Below, piece by piece: positions 5,920 to 8,535 of a stretch of DNA of 8,535 bases. Location: contig LIBV01000038.1 of assembly GCA_001438335.1 (NCBI GenBank), positions 1-8,535 of the forward strand, written 5' to 3'. Numbering within the stretch: position 1 is the stretch's first letter; each line of letters starts with the position of its first letter. The stretch is from Pelagibacteraceae bacterium BACL5 MAG-120820-bin39. GTDB taxonomy: Bacteria; Pseudomonadota; Alphaproteobacteria; Pelagibacterales; Pelagibacteraceae. The translations under genes and the position numbers were made by a program. The notes beneath the pieces are model-generated. The model saw only the letters and a program-made list of their open reading frames with translations, was not told the DNA's origin and searched no databases.

Positions 5920-6818
5920 TAATCAATCAGATTAATTTCTTTATTCATCTTATTAATTACATTTGCTAAATCATTTTTTTCTTTATCATCCAAAGACAGT
6001 AAAGGAGATCGAGGAGGTCCAGCTTCAATACCTTTTAAATCAACACCATATTTTATGGATTGTATAAATTTTCCACCTTGCTCTAAGTTTGTCATTAATG
6101 GTTTCATTGCATCCCAAATTTTTTTTCCTTTTTCAATATTTTTTTCAATTACACATGTGTTCCATAATTTTATATGTGCTTTAGCAGCAAAATTACTACC
6201 AGCACAGACCCAACTTTTAGAACCTGCTTTAAAAAAATCAAAAGCTTGGTCATCCATTCCACAACAAAGATCTATATTTGGATAATTTTTCATTAAAAAA
6301 TCTATTCTTTGAATTTCTCCTGAGCTCTCTTTTATTGCACAAAAATTTTTAGACTCACTAATTATATCTAAATATTCTTTATCCATATTGACCGAGGTTC
6401 TTCCAGGGTAATTATAAAGTAAGATTGGTAAATTTGTTGCTCTATCAATTGCAAGTGAACTTAAAGCATTTTCTTTACTTGTGGGCACAGAATAAGGTGG
6501 TGAAGAAATCATAATAGCATCAGCTCCAACTTCTTTTGCTTTCTTACCTAAAATAATTGAGTCTTCAATTCTTAAAATTCCACCAGTGCCTACTATTAAT
6601 TTTACTTTTTTATTAATTAACTCTGCAGTCACATTAATTAGATGAATTCTTTCCTCTAGCGTTTGAGAGTAATTTTCTCCTGTAGAGCCAGCTAACACTA
6701 TTCCATGAACTCCCTCAGCAATTATTTTATCAATAAGAATTGCATATGCTTTTTCATTAATAGAAAAGTCTTGATTAAATGGTGTGATTAAGGCTGTATA
6801 AATACCATTAAACTGCAT
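5919..6818 (-). CDS. DapA-superfamily Schiff-base lyase/deaminase (possibly HypD-like)
   Basis: A 299-residue class I (beta/alpha)8 barrel enzyme. The Schiff-base lysine is K163 in AIKESSGE; the catalytic tyrosine Y135 and carboxylate-binding R140 lie in YNYPGRTS (135-142). GSTGE (44-48) has S45 where DapA has T44, and Y109 in SPPYSVP matches the DapA relay tyrosine. The motifs therefore show an active enzyme acting on a 2-oxo acid or pyrroline carboxylate. The superfamily includes dihydrodipicolinate synthase, 2-keto-3-deoxy acid aldolases and HypD, the pyrroline-4-hydroxy-2-carboxylate deaminase of hydroxyproline breakdown. Its place between BHMT-like and FAD oxidase genes speaks against lysine synthesis and for a catabolic role. 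I chose ATG 6818; the TTG at 6824 adds only two residues and overlaps the upstream TGA. The gap to the upstream gene is then two bases. The substrate remains open. Confidence 0.87.
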   Translation of the reverse strand: MQFNGIYTALITPFNQDFSINEKAYAILIDKIIAEGVHGIVLAGSTGENYSQTLEERIHLINVTAELINKKVKLIVGTGGILRIEDSIILGKKAKEVGADAIMISSPPYSVPTSKENALSSLAIDRATNLPILLYNYPGRTSVNMDKEYLDIISESKNFCAIKESSGEIQRIDFLMKNYPNIDLCCGMDDQAFDFFKAGSKSWVCAGSNFAAKAHIKLWNTCVIEKNIEKGKKIWDAMKPLMTNLEQGGKFIQSIKYGVDLKGIEAGPPRSPLLSLDDKEKNDLANVINKMNKEINLID

Positions 6819-6820
6819 TA

Positions 6821-7861
6821 TCAATATTTTATTTTTTTATTGATAGTTTTTAAAGAACTATCTGTACCATGATGAAAATGTTTGCTCATATCTGGCATAT
6901 ATTTCATTGAAATTGGTTTTTTACCAATTGCAACGGACATTTCTCTGACATGATGAGCCTCAGCACCACAACATATCCCTATAAAATTAATTTTATTTGC
7001 TACACAATCTTTTGCAAATTCCGCCATTTCATATCTATTACAAAGTAAATTGTCCAAAGCGACAGGAAAAGCATTCCCACCTGGAATACAATCACAGCCA
7101 TGATCAGTAATATTTAAAAAACCTGGTTCCTCCTCTGTTGTTCTATAAGGAACAGGTAAACCAGAAACATGACAAGAAACTTTTTTTCTAACTTTTTTTA
7201 ATAATTTCATTGTCATCTTGGGCCCTCGATAACAATTTAAACCCACAACATCTGCGCCAAGGTCTTCCATCATTTTACAAGCATCTTCTGCACTATGACC
7301 CTCTCTTGTCTTATCTCCTCTTGGAATTGCAAAATTACAAACTGCAATTAATCCTGCATCCTTTATAGCCTTAAGTGCAATCTTCATTTCTTCAGTCCAA
7401 TTAATTGTCTCAGCTATCACGAAATCAACGCCTGCTTCTTTTGCCCAACCTACTTGTTCTTCAAACATTTTTTGACATGCTAGTGAACTATTCTTGTCTC
7501 CTGGATCAAAAATATTTGTATTAGCTACATCACCACAAACTAGGAGATCTAAATCTTTAAATTCATTTGCTGCGTCCCTTGCAATTTTTAAAGCATTTTT
7601 TTGAAGAGGTTCCAGTAATTCCTCTTTTCCTATAATTCTTAATTTTTCTCTATGACCATAATAAGTAAAAGCTTGAACAATATCTGTACCTGCTCGAATA
7701 AATTCTCGATGTAATTGGGTGACTACTTCTGGATGTTCTAATACTACTTCTGGAACAAAAGCACCTGCTGACAGATACCCTCTTCGCTCCATAGCAAAAA
7801 GATATCCTTCAGCACACATGATCGGGCCATTATTTAAACGATCTATTAAGTTTTTTTTCAT
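6821..7861 (-). CDS. bhmt: Betaine-homocysteine S-methyltransferase-like enzyme
   Basis: A 346-residue zinc-dependent methyltransferase of the homocysteine S-methyltransferase family, expected to move a methyl group from a betaine to homocysteine and give methionine. Zinc ligands are visible as C210 (VGLNCYRGP) and C297-C298 (IGICCGAEAHH), equivalent to human BHMT C217, C299 and C300. The N-terminal block EGYLFAMERRGYLSAG (18-33), EHPEVVTQLHREFIRAG (42-58) and FTYYGHREKL (65-74) matches BHMT closely, and E151 (AETIN) aligns with human E159. A departure is F35 where human BHMT has W44, part of the aromatic cage around the trimethylammonium group; Y68, matching human Y77, is kept. An AGAGGT ribosome site (7869-7874) lies 7 bases before the ATG, and the Rieske gene ends 11 bp upstream. 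The methyl donor could be glycine betaine or another betaine. Homocysteine as acceptor is very likely. Confidence 0.88.
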   Translation of the reverse strand: MKKNLIDRLNNGPIMCAEGYLFAMERRGYLSAGAFVPEVVLEHPEVVTQLHREFIRAGTDIVQAFTYYGHREKLRIIGKEELLEPLQKNALKIARDAANEFKDLDLLVCGDVANTNIFDPGDKNSSLACQKMFEEQVGWAKEAGVDFVIAETINWTEEMKIALKAIKDAGLIAVCNFAIPRGDKTREGHSAEDACKMMEDLGADVVGLNCYRGPKMTMKLLKKVRKKVSCHVSGLPVPYRTTEEEPGFLNITDHGCDCIPGGNAFPVALDNLLCNRYEMAEFAKDCVANKINFIGICCGAEAHHVREMSVAIGKKPISMKYMPDMSKHFHHGTDSSLKTINKKIKY

Positions 7862-7868
7862 AAAATTT

Positions 7869-7874
7869 ACCTCT
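7869..7874 (-). promoter_or_regulatory. Shine-Dalgarno site of the BHMT-like gene
   Basis: The minus strand reads AGAGGT with a seven-base spacer to the ATG at 7861. It overlaps the TAG stop of the Rieske oxygenase gene (7873-7875), so ribosomes ending the upstream gene would uncover it. It supports the chosen start of the methyltransferase. Together with the site of the nucleotidyltransferase it is one of only two clear ribosome sites in the window. Confidence 0.75.
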
Positions 7875-8535
7875 ATTTACTTAAATTATTTGCTACCCAT
7901 TTATGAAACATTAATGTTGGAGTATCCATTACTGGAGAAAAATTTCCACCATTATATGCTGGCGAATTTCTTCCTTCTTGCATACCCTCAATTGCATTCA
8001 CATCTTCGTTCATTACTTCTTGCCAAAATTTAAAGTTTTTTTCTCGCATTTCTTTTAAGTCTTCACTTGAAGCACTTTTATCACCAACATAATACATCTC
8101 AAAATGTTCTCTAGTTTTATTATTAGCTAAAGGTTCTAACCAAAATGCGTAATAATGATCTACATGTATGCCAAGCATCACATTTGGAAATAATGAAACA
8201 TATTCAGAGTTATGATGTAAATCACTAGGCCAATTAGGAAAACATTCAAATTTTTTATTACCATCAAACTGTTGACTATATTTATTGCTACCTTGACCAG
8301 AAAAAGTATCTTGTGGGTCTTCAATATGATAGTGATCTTTTATATTTGAAACTCTATTGAGTTCGGGATGTACCCAAGGCAAATGATAGCTCTCACAATA
8401 ATTTTCTATAGCTAATTTCCAATTACTGTTAACTTCCATGTTAAAATATCCAAAATCTTTAGAGTGTTTTATTAAATCTTGATCTTTTTTTGGGATAAAT
8501 TTTGACCATCTATCTTCTAATGGTTTAATTGCATC
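7873..8535 (-). CDS. Rieske non-haem iron oxygenase alpha subunit, C-terminal catalytic part (5' end outside window)
   Basis: The frame is open to the right edge, so the 220 residues here are the C-terminal half of a longer protein; the ATG at 8439 is an internal methionine. The catalytic iron site is clear: NWKLAIENYCESYHLPWVHP carries the two histidine ligands (residues 51 and 56 of the visible part), and the aspartate of the 2-His-1-carboxylate triad is probably D178 in NEDVNAIEGMQ, followed by the family's 'Q.G' turn. FPNVMLGIHVDHYYAFWLEP (visible residues 116-135) is typical of the betaine/choline/stachydrine monooxygenase branch (GbcA, Stc2, CntA type), which N-demethylates quaternary amines and releases formaldehyde. 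The Rieske [2Fe-2S] CxH/CxxH motifs should lie beyond 8535. It is cytosolic and needs a reductase partner, which is not in the window. It is followed 11 bp later by the BHMT-like gene, which supports a betaine substrate; the specific betaine is unknown. Confidence 0.85.
   Translation of the reverse strand, partial: DAIKPLEDRWSKFIPKKDQDLIKHSKDFGYFNMEVNSNWKLAIENYCESYHLPWVHPELNRVSNIKDHYHIEDPQDTFSGQGSNKYSQQFDGNKKFECFPNWPSDLHHNSEYVSLFPNVMLGIHVDHYYAFWLEPLANNKTREHFEMYYVGDKSASSEDLKEMREKNFKFWQEVMNEDVNAIEGMQEGRNSPAYNGGNFSPVMDTPTLMFHKWVANNLSK

Noticed and set aside
6819..6824. TTG start for the DapA-like gene
   Set aside because: It adds only two residues upstream of an ATG at 6818, where the conserved reading MQFNGIYTALITPF begins as in relatives.
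7873..8439. Rieske gene read as a complete 188-residue protein from ATG 8439
   Set aside because: The frame continues without a stop to 8535, and the Rieske cluster domain would be missing; the methionine is internal.

Overview
The window is strongly AT-rich, with long A/T runs, and every gene I can support lies on the minus strand. Twelve genes are packed with gaps of at most 44 bp, and many neighbours overlap by 1 or 4 bases. Gene content and base composition fit a streamlined marine alphaproteobacterium of the SAR11 (Pelagibacterales) type. That assignment is an inference from style and gene families, because no rRNA or other marker gene is present.

In transcription order (right to left) there are four blocks. 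(1) Positions 8535-4564: a Rieske oxygenase alpha subunit (its N-terminus lies beyond the window), a betaine-homocysteine methyltransferase-like enzyme, a DapA/HypD-superfamily lyase and a FAD amine/amino-acid oxidoreductase. Together they look like a module for demethylating and breaking down a methylated amine, perhaps glycine betaine, proline betaine or hydroxyproline betaine. (2) Positions 4525-3744: a short P-loop kinase resembling APS kinase and a small HxGH nucleotidyltransferase resembling archaeal NMN adenylyltransferase, joined by a TAATG overlap. (3) Positions 3710-1463: an ECHDC3-like crotonase-fold protein without the usual catalytic glutamates, a 65-residue one-helix membrane protein with two cysteines, a CoA_binding_2 protein, and the two halves of a split YeeE/YedE sulfur-compound transporter. 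These five are joined by overlaps or gaps of 0-3 bp. (4) Positions 1418-1: a folate-biopterin-transporter (BT1) family permease whose C-terminus runs off the left edge. Its start lies only 8 bases below a consensus TATAAT box.

A common theme is methyl-group and reduced-sulfur economy: betaine demethylation, methionine regeneration from homocysteine, uptake of reduced sulfur and possibly folate-type cofactor transport. This link is inferred from gene order; only the family assignments come directly from the sequence.

I found no RNA gene, transposon, CRISPR array, regulator gene or convincing rho-independent terminator, and no gene-free stretch longer than 44 bp.
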